Origin: an uncultured Selenomonas sp.
Lineage (GTDB): Bacteria; Bacillota; Negativicutes; Selenomonadales; Selenomonadaceae
Assembly: GCA_947097535.1 (NCBI GenBank)
Contig: CAMURM010000049.1
Location: forward strand, 1 to 8,542
DNA: 8,542 bases
Direction of reading: 5' to 3'
A program made the position numbers and the translations under genes. Positions 1 through 6,169 of the stretch are shown in pieces. The notes beneath the pieces were generated by a model. That model made no database searches. It was given only the letters and a program-made list of their open reading frames with translations, and was not told the DNA's origin. How positions within the stretch are numbered: the stretch's first letter is position 1; every line of letters begins with the position of its first letter.

Positions 1-1
1 C

Positions 2-982
2 GCGGACATCATACCGCTGGCGCAGCCTTTCACCGTATACATCGAGCAGACGAAATACTGCAACTTCAAGTGCTTTTACTGCATCCATTCGACGCGCGAC
101 GAGACGGGCGGCGAGTTCCAAAAGCTCGGGCACCGCATGCTGCACATGGATGAGGCGTACTTTGACAAGATCGTGCACGATCTCAAGGAGTTCCCGAAGG
201 GCGGCGTCAAGCGCATCGTCTTTTCGGGGCTGGGTGAGCCGCTGACGAATCCTCTGCTGCCGACCTTCGTCAAGAAGATTGTCGATGCTGATATCGCGGG
301 GCGCGTCGAGGTCATCACGAATGGGCTTCTTCTCACGCCGGAAAAGAGCGATGCACTCGTCGCAGCGGGCATCACGAACATCAATATCTCCGTGCAGGGG
401 CTTGACGCTGCCGGCTATGAGAAGACGTGCGGCGTGCGCATCGACTTCGAGCAGTATTTGGAAAACCTGCGCTACCTCTTTGCTCACAAGAAGGATACGG
501 CGATCTACATCAAGGCGATCGACGCGACCGTGCCGACGAAAGAGGAGCAGGAACGCTTCCTTTCGCTCTTCAGCCCGATGGCGGATCGCATCTATATCGA
601 GCATCTTGTCGTCATGCAGCAGCAGATGGAAGATCTCAAAGGCGTCGTGGACGGATCGAAGAACTTCTATGGCGAGGAGCTTGACCTCGACCGCAAGGTC
701 TGCGCACAGTCCTTCTACTTCCTGCAGATCGGCTGCGAGGGGCATACGTTCCCCTGTCCCGTGCCCGGTCTGGGCAAGGGGCTGTCGATGGGCAACGCGA
801 AGGAGCAGTCGCTCGTCGAGATCTGGAACGGCCCGAAGCGCAGAGCGTTCCTGCGCATGCTGCTGCAAAAGCGCAAGGACGAAGTCCCCGAGTGTCGCGG
901 CTGTACATGTTTCAATGCGATCAACAATCCGGCGGAGGATCTCGATGCGGATGCGGAAAGACTCCTGCCGCTCTTTTCCTGA
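2..982 (+). CDS. Radical SAM protein with twitch/SPASM-like C-terminus, paralogue 1 (5' partial)
   Basis: The reading frame is open from the first base and enters the window in mid-gene. By comparison with the two paralogues that follow, about 16-18 N-terminal residues are missing. The radical-SAM [4Fe-4S] motif CNFKCFYC lies at nt 59-82, before any internal ATG, so the ATG at 137 cannot be the start. A GLGEP motif (near nt 227-241) matches the SAM-binding 'GGE' position. The C-terminal part has Cys at nt 701, 755, 893 and 902, giving C-x17-C-x45-C-x2-C, the ligand pattern of a single auxiliary Fe-S cluster. Extra Cys sit at nt 734 and 908. The family cleaves SAM to a 5'-deoxyadenosyl radical; twitch/SPASM members oxidise sugars, cyclitols or peptides. 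The substrate is not visible here. The sugar genes downstream favour a carbohydrate, but a peptide substrate is not excluded. The gene is followed after 11 nt by its paralogue. Confidence 0.88.
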   Translation, partial: ADIIPLAQPFTVYIEQTKYCNFKCFYCIHSTRDETGGEFQKLGHRMLHMDEAYFDKIVHDLKEFPKGGVKRIVFSGLGEPLTNPLLPTFVKKIVDADIAGRVEVITNGLLLTPEKSDALVAAGITNINISVQGLDAAGYEKTCGVRIDFEQYLENLRYLFAHKKDTAIYIKAIDATVPTKEEQERFLSLFSPMADRIYIEHLVVMQQQMEDLKGVVDGSKNFYGEELDLDRKVCAQSFYFLQIGCEGHTFPCPVPGLGKGLSMGNAKEQSLVEIWNGPKRRAFLRMLLQKRKDEVPECRGCTCFNAINNPAEDLDADAERLLPLFS

Positions 983-987
983 GGAGG
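982..987 (+). promoter_or_regulatory. Shine-Dalgarno for paralogue 2
   Basis: AGGAGG lies 6 nt before the ATG at 994. It overlaps the last base of the preceding stop codon (TGA 980-982). It settles the start at 994 against an in-frame GTG at 892, which lies deep inside the upstream gene and adds residues that do not match the paralogues. Confidence 0.85.
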
Positions 988-993
988 AAGGAT

Positions 994-2010
994 ATGGCGT
1001 CTGAAATCAAACCGATCTACGGGACGGAGCGCGTGCATCTCGCGGATGTCGTGCCGCTCGCTGCTCCCTACAGCGCTTTCGTCTTTCCGACGACGTACTG
1101 CAACTTCAAGTGCGCCTACTGCGGTCACTCTCTCGGCCATGCCGAGATGAAGCGCCAGTACGACTTCAAGCCCGAGCACATGACGATGGAAACGTATGAG
1201 AAGACGATCGAGCAGCTCGCGGAGTTTCCGCAGAAGCTCAAGATGCTTTCGCTCACGGGGCAGGGTGAGCCGCTCTTAAATCCCCACATCGCGGACATGG
1301 TGCGTCTGGCGAAGGAAAAGGGCGTCGCCGAGCGCATTGAGATCATCTCGAACGCTTCCCTGCTGCACCATGCGCTCGCCGACGCGCTCATCGACGCGGG
1401 GCTCGATACCCTGCGTGTGTCGCTTCAGGGGCTGTCCTCGGAGAAGTATGCGACGATCTGCAAGGCGCGCGTGAATTTCGAGGAGTTTTTGGAGAACCTG
1501 CGCTATTTCTACGCGCACCGCGGCAAGACGAAGCTCTTCCTGAAGGTCATGGATGTGGCGCTCGACGAGGGCGAGGACGAGAAGTTCTACGCGCTCTTTT
1601 CCGACATGACGGATCGCATGTATATCGAGCACATGCTGCCCGCCTACGACGGCGTGGAGCTGACGCAGGGCATGGAGGTCGAGTACGACCGCTACGGCGG
1701 CAAGACGGACGGCATTCGCAAGGTCTGTCCGCTCGCCTTCTATATGCTCGGCGTATTTCCCAACGGCGATGTGGAGCCGTGCGATACGATCTACAAACCG
1801 ATTGTCTTGGGCAATGTGCATGAAGAGCGCATCCTGGACATGTGGCACGGAGAAAAGCTGCGCGAGTTCTGGCAGCTGCAGCTTGAAGGCAGGCGCGAGG
1901 AAAACAGGCGCTGCGCGCACTGCTGCGCGCCGAATGACGTCGCGCACCCCGAGGATATTCTGGACGGCGCGGCAGAAGAGCTCCTCAAGCGTTTGGAGGC
2001 ATGGCGATGA
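994..2010 (+). CDS. Radical SAM protein with twitch/SPASM-like C-terminus, paralogue 2
   Basis: This is a 338-residue radical-SAM enzyme. The cluster motif CNFKCAYC gives C36, C40 and C43, and GQGEP at about 89-93 is the SAM-binding loop. The C-terminal ligand set is C245-x17-C263 and C307-x2-C310 (with a neighbouring C311), predicted to hold one auxiliary Fe-S cluster. The spacing is nearly that recalled for BtrN, the 2-deoxy-scyllo-inosamine dehydrogenase of butirosin biosynthesis (C169-x17-C187, C232-x2-C235). Conserved segments shared with both neighbours include a YCNFKC-like core, an ENLRYFYAHR stretch, YIEH and MWHGEKLREF near the C-terminus. An AGGAGG site sets the ATG at 994. The stop overlaps the next start. 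By family it is a cytoplasmic, oxygen-sensitive oxidoreductase; the substrate is unknown. Oxidation of a sugar or cyclitol hydroxyl is the best guess from the cysteine pattern and the neighbouring genes. Confidence 0.9.
   Translation: MASEIKPIYGTERVHLADVVPLAAPYSAFVFPTTYCNFKCAYCGHSLGHAEMKRQYDFKPEHMTMETYEKTIEQLAEFPQKLKMLSLTGQGEPLLNPHIADMVRLAKEKGVAERIEIISNASLLHHALADALIDAGLDTLRVSLQGLSSEKYATICKARVNFEEFLENLRYFYAHRGKTKLFLKVMDVALDEGEDEKFYALFSDMTDRMYIEHMLPAYDGVELTQGMEVEYDRYGGKTDGIRKVCPLAFYMLGVFPNGDVEPCDTIYKPIVLGNVHEERILDMWHGEKLREFWQLQLEGRREENRRCAHCCAPNDVAHPEDILDGAAEELLKRLEAWR
1995..1999 (+). promoter_or_regulatory. Shine-Dalgarno deciding the start of paralogue 3
   Basis: GGAGG sits only 1 nt before the ATG at 2001 but 7 nt before the ATG at 2007. 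The second spacing is normal and produces an ATGA stop/start overlap with the preceding gene, so 2007 is preferred. Confidence 0.75.
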
Positions 2011-3020
2011 AGGCGCAGCGCATCGACGGGCAGACGCCCGGCGGCAAGAGGCGGCGTCTCGCCGACCGCCTGCCGCTCGATACGCCGTTTTCCATTCAGG
2101 TGTTCCCCGTCTACGCGTGCAACCTAGCCTGCGCCTACTGCATCCATTCCGTACCGCCGGCGGAGCGCGGCTTCATCGCCTCTAAGACGGTGCTCGACAT
2201 GGGACTTTACCGAAAGTTCGTCGCCGACCTCAAGGAATTCCCGCGCCCCTTGAAGATGCTGCGCTTCGCCGGCACGGGCGAGCCGCTTCTGCATCCCGAG
2301 ATCGCCGCGATGGTCGCGTGCGCGAAGGAGGCGGGCGTCGCCGAGTCCCTCGACATCGTGACGAACGGCCTGCGCCTGACGCACGAGCTTTCTGCAGCGC
2401 TCGTCGAGGCAGGGCTCGGGCGCATTCGCATCTCCCTGCAGGGGCTTTCCGATGATGCGTATGCCTATACGAAAAAGCAGGGCGTCTTTCAGAAGCTCGT
2501 CGAGAACATTCGCTGGCTCTATGCGCATCGCGGCGATACGAAGATCTATGTGAAGATCATGGACTGCGCGCTCGCCGAAGGCGAGGAGGCGGAGTTCCTG
2601 CGCCTTTTCGGCGACATCGCCGACTTCATCGCCGTCGAGCATCTGATTCCGGCGGTCGAGCAGATCGACTACGAAAAGCTCGCGGGGCACGCGCTCGCGG
2701 ATGTGACGCAGAACGGCGCCGCCGTGCGCATGGCAAAGGTCTGCCCGCAGCCCTTCTACATGATGCAGCTCAATCCCGACGGCAAGATGGCGCCGTGCTG
2801 TGCCATGGAGACGGCGGCGACGCTGGGCGACGTCGCAGAGGAATCCGTGCGCGCGATATGGCACGGCGAGCGCCTGCACCGCTTCCTTGAAGCGCAGCTT
2901 CGCGGCAGGAAGTCCGTGTATGCGACGTGTGCGAAGTGCAGGCAGTACCGCTATGCGATGTTTGAAGAAGATGTGCTCGATGAAGATGCAGAGCAGATTC
3001 TATTGAGGTGCTTTAGATGA
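2007..3020 (+). CDS. Radical SAM protein with twitch/SPASM-like C-terminus, paralogue 3
   Basis: This 337-residue protein is the third member of the tandem family. CNLACAYC gives C38, C42 and C45, and GTGEP (about 89-93) is the SAM loop. C246-x17-C264 (C265 adjacent) and C308-x2-C311 form the auxiliary-cluster set. It keeps the shared order: hydrophobic lead-in, CxxxCxxC, SLQGL strand, ENIRWLYAHRGDTKIYVKIMD, an AVEHL stretch, then KVCPQPFYM and IWHGERLHRF. It diverges from its neighbours in the region around 205-240, between the radical-SAM core and the auxiliary cluster, which may reflect a different substrate or partner. The ATG at 2007 overlaps the upstream stop, and its own TGA (3018-3020) overlaps the start of the B12 enzyme, so all three proteins and the next should be made together. 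Substrate unknown; a peptide or sugar oxidation is possible. Confidence 0.9.
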   Translation: MKAQRIDGQTPGGKRRRLADRLPLDTPFSIQVFPVYACNLACAYCIHSVPPAERGFIASKTVLDMGLYRKFVADLKEFPRPLKMLRFAGTGEPLLHPEIAAMVACAKEAGVAESLDIVTNGLRLTHELSAALVEAGLGRIRISLQGLSDDAYAYTKKQGVFQKLVENIRWLYAHRGDTKIYVKIMDCALAEGEEAEFLRLFGDIADFIAVEHLIPAVEQIDYEKLAGHALADVTQNGAAVRMAKVCPQPFYMMQLNPDGKMAPCCAMETAATLGDVAEESVRAIWHGERLHRFLEAQLRGRKSVYATCAKCRQYRYAMFEEDVLDEDAEQILLRCFR

Positions 3021-4837
3021 ATTATTTGTTAGTCATGCCACGCTTTGTCGATACGGTTGGTGAATGGTATCAATTTCCTTTGGGCATTCCCTACGTTTCT
3101 TCGAGCATGAAGCAGGCGGGGCTCAATGTGTTTACTTTGAATATGAACAGCCGCGAGGGTGTGACGCGCGAGATCATAGAGGAAGAGATCGAAAAACACG
3201 CGATCGACGTCGTGCTGACGGGCGGGCTTTCGTTCCAGTATCCGGCGATCCGCGAGATCCTGCAGGCGGCGAAGGCTTTCAACCAGCGCATCGTCACGAT
3301 CGCAGGCGGCGGCATCATCACGAGCGCGCCTGCCGCGGGCATGGAAGTCTTGGAGTTTGCGGACTACGGCATCGTCGGTGAGGGCGAGGAGACGACGCCG
3401 GCGCTTTGTCACGCCTTGGAGCGCGGCGAGGACGTGATGGCGGTCGAGGGCATCATTTACCGTGACGACGGCGTCTGGCTGCGCACAAAGGCGCGTAAAG
3501 AGGTCGCCAATCTCGATGCGATTCCCTTTCCTGACTACGATGGATTCGACTTTTCGAAGATCGCCGCCATGGTGCCGAGTCTCCTCGGCATGAACGAGGA
3601 TCATGCGATCACGATGACGACAAGCCGCTCGTGCCCGTTCCAGTGCACGTTCTGCTTCCATACGAGCGGCAGTCACTACCGCAAGCGTTCGTTGGACAAT
3701 TTCTTCGAGGAACTTGACCTCCTCGTAGAAAAGTACCATATCAAGTACATCTTTGTGTCGGACGAGCTTTTTGCCATCAATATGCAGCGCGTGGTCGAAT
3801 TCTGTGCGCGTATTAAGCCGTACAACATTCGCTGGTGGGCGCAGTTCCGCGTATGCGATGTCACGGAGGAGATGGTGCGCATCCTCAAGGACTCGAACTG
3901 CGTGACGATGGGCTTCGGTTTGGAGAGTGCAGACGATGGCATCCTGCGCAGCATGAACAAGAAGATCCGTTTCGAGCAGACGGAGAAGGCTCTGGCTCTC
4001 GCCTATCAGTACGGGCTGACGATTCAGGGCGGCTTCATCTTCGGCGATGTGGAGGAAACGATCGACACGGCGAAGCGCACGCTCGATTGGTGGAAGGCGC
4101 ATACGGAATACGGCATCACGCTGAACTTCATCACGACGTATCCGGGAACGCCGCTCTACAAGACGGCGCTCGCACGCGGCATCATCAAGGACGAGGTGCA
4201 GTTTATCCGCGACGGCTGCCCTGTCGTGAACCTTTCGAAGATGTCGAAGGAGGAGATGGACTGGCTTGCAGGCGAGGTCATGCGCCTGCCGCAGCGCGCC
4301 TTCCTGCCGCCCGATGGCATCCATGATGTGAAGGTCGATTATGCGCGCCGCGCACTGAGCTTCACGGGAGCATGTACGGAATGCAGCGAGGAAAACCGCT
4401 GGGAGAGTGTGCGCTTCTTCACGCGCAACGTGCTGACGTGCAAGAAGTGCGGCAAGAAGCACAAACTGCCGATCTTACCCGAAATCGTGCGATATATCAC
4501 GTATTCCGTGGAAACGCTGCGCGAAGAGAATGGCAAGATTGCTTTCTGGGGTATCAATGATTATTTTGCGACGATGATCCCCGATTTATCTTTCGTGGGA
4601 GCCGAGGGTGTCTTCCTTATCGATAATTCCAAGATAAAGCAGGGTAGCGAGGTCGACGGGCATCTCATACATAGCCCCAACATCTTGGATGAGGAGGAGA
4701 TCGACACGGTCATCGTGCCCGTCATTTCTTTGATGTCGACGATCGAGAAGCAGATCCATCAAGCGTTTCCGCGCGTTAAGAATATCATTAACATCCTTGA
4801 TCTCGTGAAACCGATAGATGAGAAGTGTGTGGGGTGA
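3017..4837 (+). CDS. B12-binding-domain radical SAM enzyme with zinc-ribbon-like insert and C-terminal Rossmann-like domain
   Basis: The protein has 606 residues. Residues ~1-140 look like the cobalamin-binding domain of class B radical-SAM enzymes: FPLGIPYVSSSMKQAG near the start, GGGIITSAP, then ADYGIVGEGEET, followed by the usual LDAIPFPDYDGFD linker. No DxHxxG motif is seen, as is common in this class. The radical-SAM motif is C206-PFQ-C210-TF-C213, and the core runs to about 400 (GFGLES, GFIFGDVEET, TYPGTPLY). A four-Cys knuckle, C453-x2-C456 and C475-x2-C478, could bind zinc. Residues ~508-606 start FWGINDYFATM and contain LIDNSKIKQGSEVDG and TVIVPV, resembling Rossmann-type C-terminal domains of some sugar C-methyltransferases and glycan enzymes. 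Family reactions include methylation at unactivated carbon, ring contraction and cyclisation; which one applies is unknown. The ATG is preceded by GAGGTG (3005-3010) and overlaps the upstream stop. Confidence 0.9.
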   Translation: MNYLLVMPRFVDTVGEWYQFPLGIPYVSSSMKQAGLNVFTLNMNSREGVTREIIEEEIEKHAIDVVLTGGLSFQYPAIREILQAAKAFNQRIVTIAGGGIITSAPAAGMEVLEFADYGIVGEGEETTPALCHALERGEDVMAVEGIIYRDDGVWLRTKARKEVANLDAIPFPDYDGFDFSKIAAMVPSLLGMNEDHAITMTTSRSCPFQCTFCFHTSGSHYRKRSLDNFFEELDLLVEKYHIKYIFVSDELFAINMQRVVEFCARIKPYNIRWWAQFRVCDVTEEMVRILKDSNCVTMGFGLESADDGILRSMNKKIRFEQTEKALALAYQYGLTIQGGFIFGDVEETIDTAKRTLDWWKAHTEYGITLNFITTYPGTPLYKTALARGIIKDEVQFIRDGCPVVNLSKMSKEEMDWLAGEVMRLPQRAFLPPDGIHDVKVDYARRALSFTGACTECSEENRWESVRFFTRNVLTCKKCGKKHKLPILPEIVRYITYSVETLREENGKIAFWGINDYFATMIPDLSFVGAEGVFLIDNSKIKQGSEVDGHLIHSPNILDEEEIDTVIVPVISLMSTIEKQIHQAFPRVKNIINILDLVKPIDEKCVG

Positions 4838-4842
4838 GGTTT

Positions 4843-4893
4843 ATGGAAAATTTTGCAGGGCGTGATGTAATTGAAATTTTTTGCGGAGTGTAG
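4843..4893 (+). CDS. Possible 16-residue micro-ORF
   Basis: ATG at 4843 begins MENFAGRDVIEIFCGV and ends at TAG 4891-4893. It starts 5 nt after the stop of the B12 enzyme, with a GAGG only 3 nt upstream, which is too close for an ideal site. It sits in AT-richer sequence than the genes on either side. No similarity is recognised. It may be a coupling or leader ORF, a remnant of a lost gene, or chance. Confidence 0.2.
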   Translation: MENFAGRDVIEIFCGV

Positions 4894-4896
4894 GCC

Positions 4897-4965
4897 ATGT
4901 TTTATTCCTTCTGTGCACGGCGGCATAGTGTGAGGCGTGACGAAATGGTACTTGTTGCGTCATGA
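4897..4965 (+). CDS. Possible 22-residue micro-ORF coupled to the HD-domain gene
   Basis: ATG at 4897 is 8 nt after a GGAG (4885-4888) and 3 nt after the stop of the preceding micro-ORF. It runs to TGA 4963-4965, which overlaps the ATG (4962) of the HD-domain gene in the ATGA arrangement used elsewhere in this locus. The peptide begins MFYSFCARRHSVRR and is basic. No homologue is recognised. Its best argument is positional: the HD gene has no visible Shine-Dalgarno, so ribosomes ending this ORF could restart there. It may still be chance. Confidence 0.3.
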   Translation: MFYSFCARRHSVRRDEMVLVAS

Positions 4966-5600
4966 TAGCGGCAAAGAAACTGACGGCGGCGCGCGCCAGA
5001 GAGTATCTGCGCGAGGCAGAAAAGCGCGCGCCGAAGCTCTGGATTCGCCACTCGTACTACGTTGGGCTGGCGGCGGGGAAGATCGCGGCGCGCGTGCCGG
5101 AGATGGACGCCGATCTCGCGACGGCGTACGGCTTTTTGCACGACATCGGGCGGCGCTTCGGCGAGATGAAGATCAACCACATTTTCTGCGGCTGGCGCTA
5201 TTTGCGAGCGGAAGGCTATGAGGAAGCGGCGCGTATATGCCTCACGCACTCGTTTCCCGTGCAGGATGCGCGCTCGGTCACAGGCGTATGGGACAGCACG
5301 GAGGAGGATATGACCTTTTTGCAGGCATATCTTCCAAGCATCACCTACACGGATTACGACCGTCTGATCCAGCTAGCCGATGTCATGGGCGACGTTTCGG
5401 GCATCGTCGTCTTAGAGAAGCGGCTCGTCGATATCATCCGCCGCTACGGGCTTGATGCGGAGAATGTGCCCTCGCGCTGGGCGGCGCTCTTCGCCATCAA
5501 GGAGGACTTCGAGCGGCGCATGGGCATGACGGTCGAAGAGGCATTGGAGCTGCGTCCGTGCAGCTTCGAGCAGGCGTTTTCAGAGGAGGATTGGACGTGA
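4962..5600 (+). CDS. HD-domain metal-dependent hydrolase
   Basis: This 212-residue protein carries the HD-superfamily metal ligands in order: H30 (IRHSYYVG), H60-D61 (GFLHDIGR), H96 (LTHSFP) and D140 (IQLADVMG), with a further H73 that could be an extra ligand. HD proteins are mostly phosphohydrolases acting on nucleotides or phosphate esters; a minority with extra histidines are di-iron oxygenases (MIOX/PhnZ type). The sequence alone does not choose between them. No signal peptide or membrane segment is seen, so it should be cytoplasmic. No upstream in-frame alternative start exists after the stop at 4938-4940, and there is no convincing Shine-Dalgarno before ATG 4962, so translation may depend on the preceding micro-ORF. 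The C-terminus (~150-212) has a helical look. Its stop overlaps the start of the epimerase, linking it to sugar metabolism. Confidence 0.85.
   Translation: MIAAKKLTAARAREYLREAEKRAPKLWIRHSYYVGLAAGKIAARVPEMDADLATAYGFLHDIGRRFGEMKINHIFCGWRYLRAEGYEEAARICLTHSFPVQDARSVTGVWDSTEEDMTFLQAYLPSITYTDYDRLIQLADVMGDVSGIVVLEKRLVDIIRRYGLDAENVPSRWAALFAIKEDFERRMGMTVEEALELRPCSFEQAFSEEDWT
5584..5589 (+). promoter_or_regulatory. Shine-Dalgarno deciding the GTG start of the RmlC-like gene
   Basis: AGGAGG lies 7 nt before GTG 5597, which overlaps the preceding TGA as GTGA. This start is preferred to an in-frame ATG at 5558, which would overlap the HD gene by 43 nt and add 13 residues before the usual family N-terminus. 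Confidence 0.8.
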
Positions 5601-6154
5601 CGGATCGAGCGGGGCTTTTCGCCTGCGAGGAAACGGGACTCGCAGGCTTTCGTGTTGTGCGCGCGAAGGTGCGCGAGGATGCGCGCGGCTCCTTTACGAA
5701 GGTGTACCATGAGGCGGCTTTTCGCGAACTGGGGCTGGCGACGGACTTTCGCGAGGAATACTATTCCGTTTCGAAGAAAGATGTGCTGCGCGGCATGCAC
5801 TTTCAGCTGCCGCCCGTCGACCATGAGAAGCTCGTCTGGTGCATGAGCGGCGAGGTGCTCGACGTCGTGCTCGACCTGCGCCGCGCGTCCGCGACGTACG
5901 GCGAGCATCGCTGCTTCACGCTGACAGGCGGCTCGGGGATGATGCTCTATATCCCGCGCGGTATGGCGCACGGCTTTTTGACGCGGAGCGCGGAAGCGGT
6001 CATGGTGTACAAGGTGACGAGCGTCTACGCGCCCGACTTCGATGCAGGCATTCGCTGGGACACGGCGGGCATCGACTGGGGCATCGCAGCGCCGCTTCTT
6101 TCGGAGCGCGATCGGAGCTTTGCCGCTCTGGCGGATTTTTCGAGTCCTTTTTGA
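5597..6154 (+). CDS. dTDP-4-dehydrorhamnose 3,5-epimerase family protein (RmlC-like cupin)
   Basis: At 185 residues the protein has the usual RmlC length. Visible family motifs are RGSFTKVYH (30-38), YYSVSKKDVLRGMHFQ (55-70), the HEKLVWCMSGEVLDVVLDLR strand (76-95), IPRGMAHGF (119-127) and YKVTSVYAPDFDAGIRWD (138-155). H68 corresponds to the catalytic base, K78 and H125 to substrate and phosphate contacts, Y138 or Y144 to the acid region and D155 to the His-partner region. RmlC-family enzymes epimerise C3 and/or C5 of dTDP-4-keto-6-deoxy sugars in the cytoplasm. No rmlA, rmlB or rmlD neighbour is visible, so the exact sugar (L-rhamnose or another deoxy-sugar) cannot be named; a 3- or 5-only epimerase or a CDP-sugar enzyme is possible. 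The gene starts with GTG, overlapping the HD gene. Confidence 0.88.
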   Translation: MTDRAGLFACEETGLAGFRVVRAKVREDARGSFTKVYHEAAFRELGLATDFREEYYSVSKKDVLRGMHFQLPPVDHEKLVWCMSGEVLDVVLDLRRASATYGEHRCFTLTGGSGMMLYIPRGMAHGFLTRSAEAVMVYKVTSVYAPDFDAGIRWDTAGIDWGIAAPLLSERDRSFAALADFSSPF

Positions 6155-6158
6155 GTGG

Positions 6159-6163
6159 GGAGG
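6159..6163 (+). promoter_or_regulatory. Shine-Dalgarno deciding the start of the glycosyltransferase
   Basis: GGAGG is 6 nt before ATG 6170. In-frame GTG 6155 and ATG 6164 lie before or directly against this site, so 6170 is the likely start. From there the protein begins MREILHITTHMGGGVGKV, a normal GT-B N-terminus. Confidence 0.8.
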
Positions 6164-6169
6164 ATGAAG

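Noticed and set aside
892..993. Upstream GTG start for paralogue 2
   Set aside because: It would overlap the coding end of paralogue 1 by 91 nt, while ATG 994 has an ideal AGGAGG and matches the length of the third copy.
56..1113. Identical 18-nt string TACTGCAACTTCAAGTGC at 56-73 and 1096-1113, as a possible direct repeat
   Set aside because: It encodes the conserved YCNFKC cluster motif in two paralogues, so it is explained by shared ancestry and protein constraint.
3029..4462. A 477-residue open frame on the - strand opposite the B12 radical-SAM gene
   Set aside because: Same cause: Arg/His/Leu-rich composition, no motifs and complete overlap with a well-supported gene.
4871..4906. Possible promoter in the junction (TTGAAA or TTGCGG with a TTTATT)
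   Set aside because: Spacings are 24 or 14 nt and the -10 match is poor; AT-richness alone does not support a promoter.
4843..4965. Micro-ORFs as RiPP precursor peptides for the radical-SAM proteins
   Set aside because: They are only 16 and 22 residues, lack a recognisable leader or core repeat, and sit beside sugar genes; no transporter or protease is seen.
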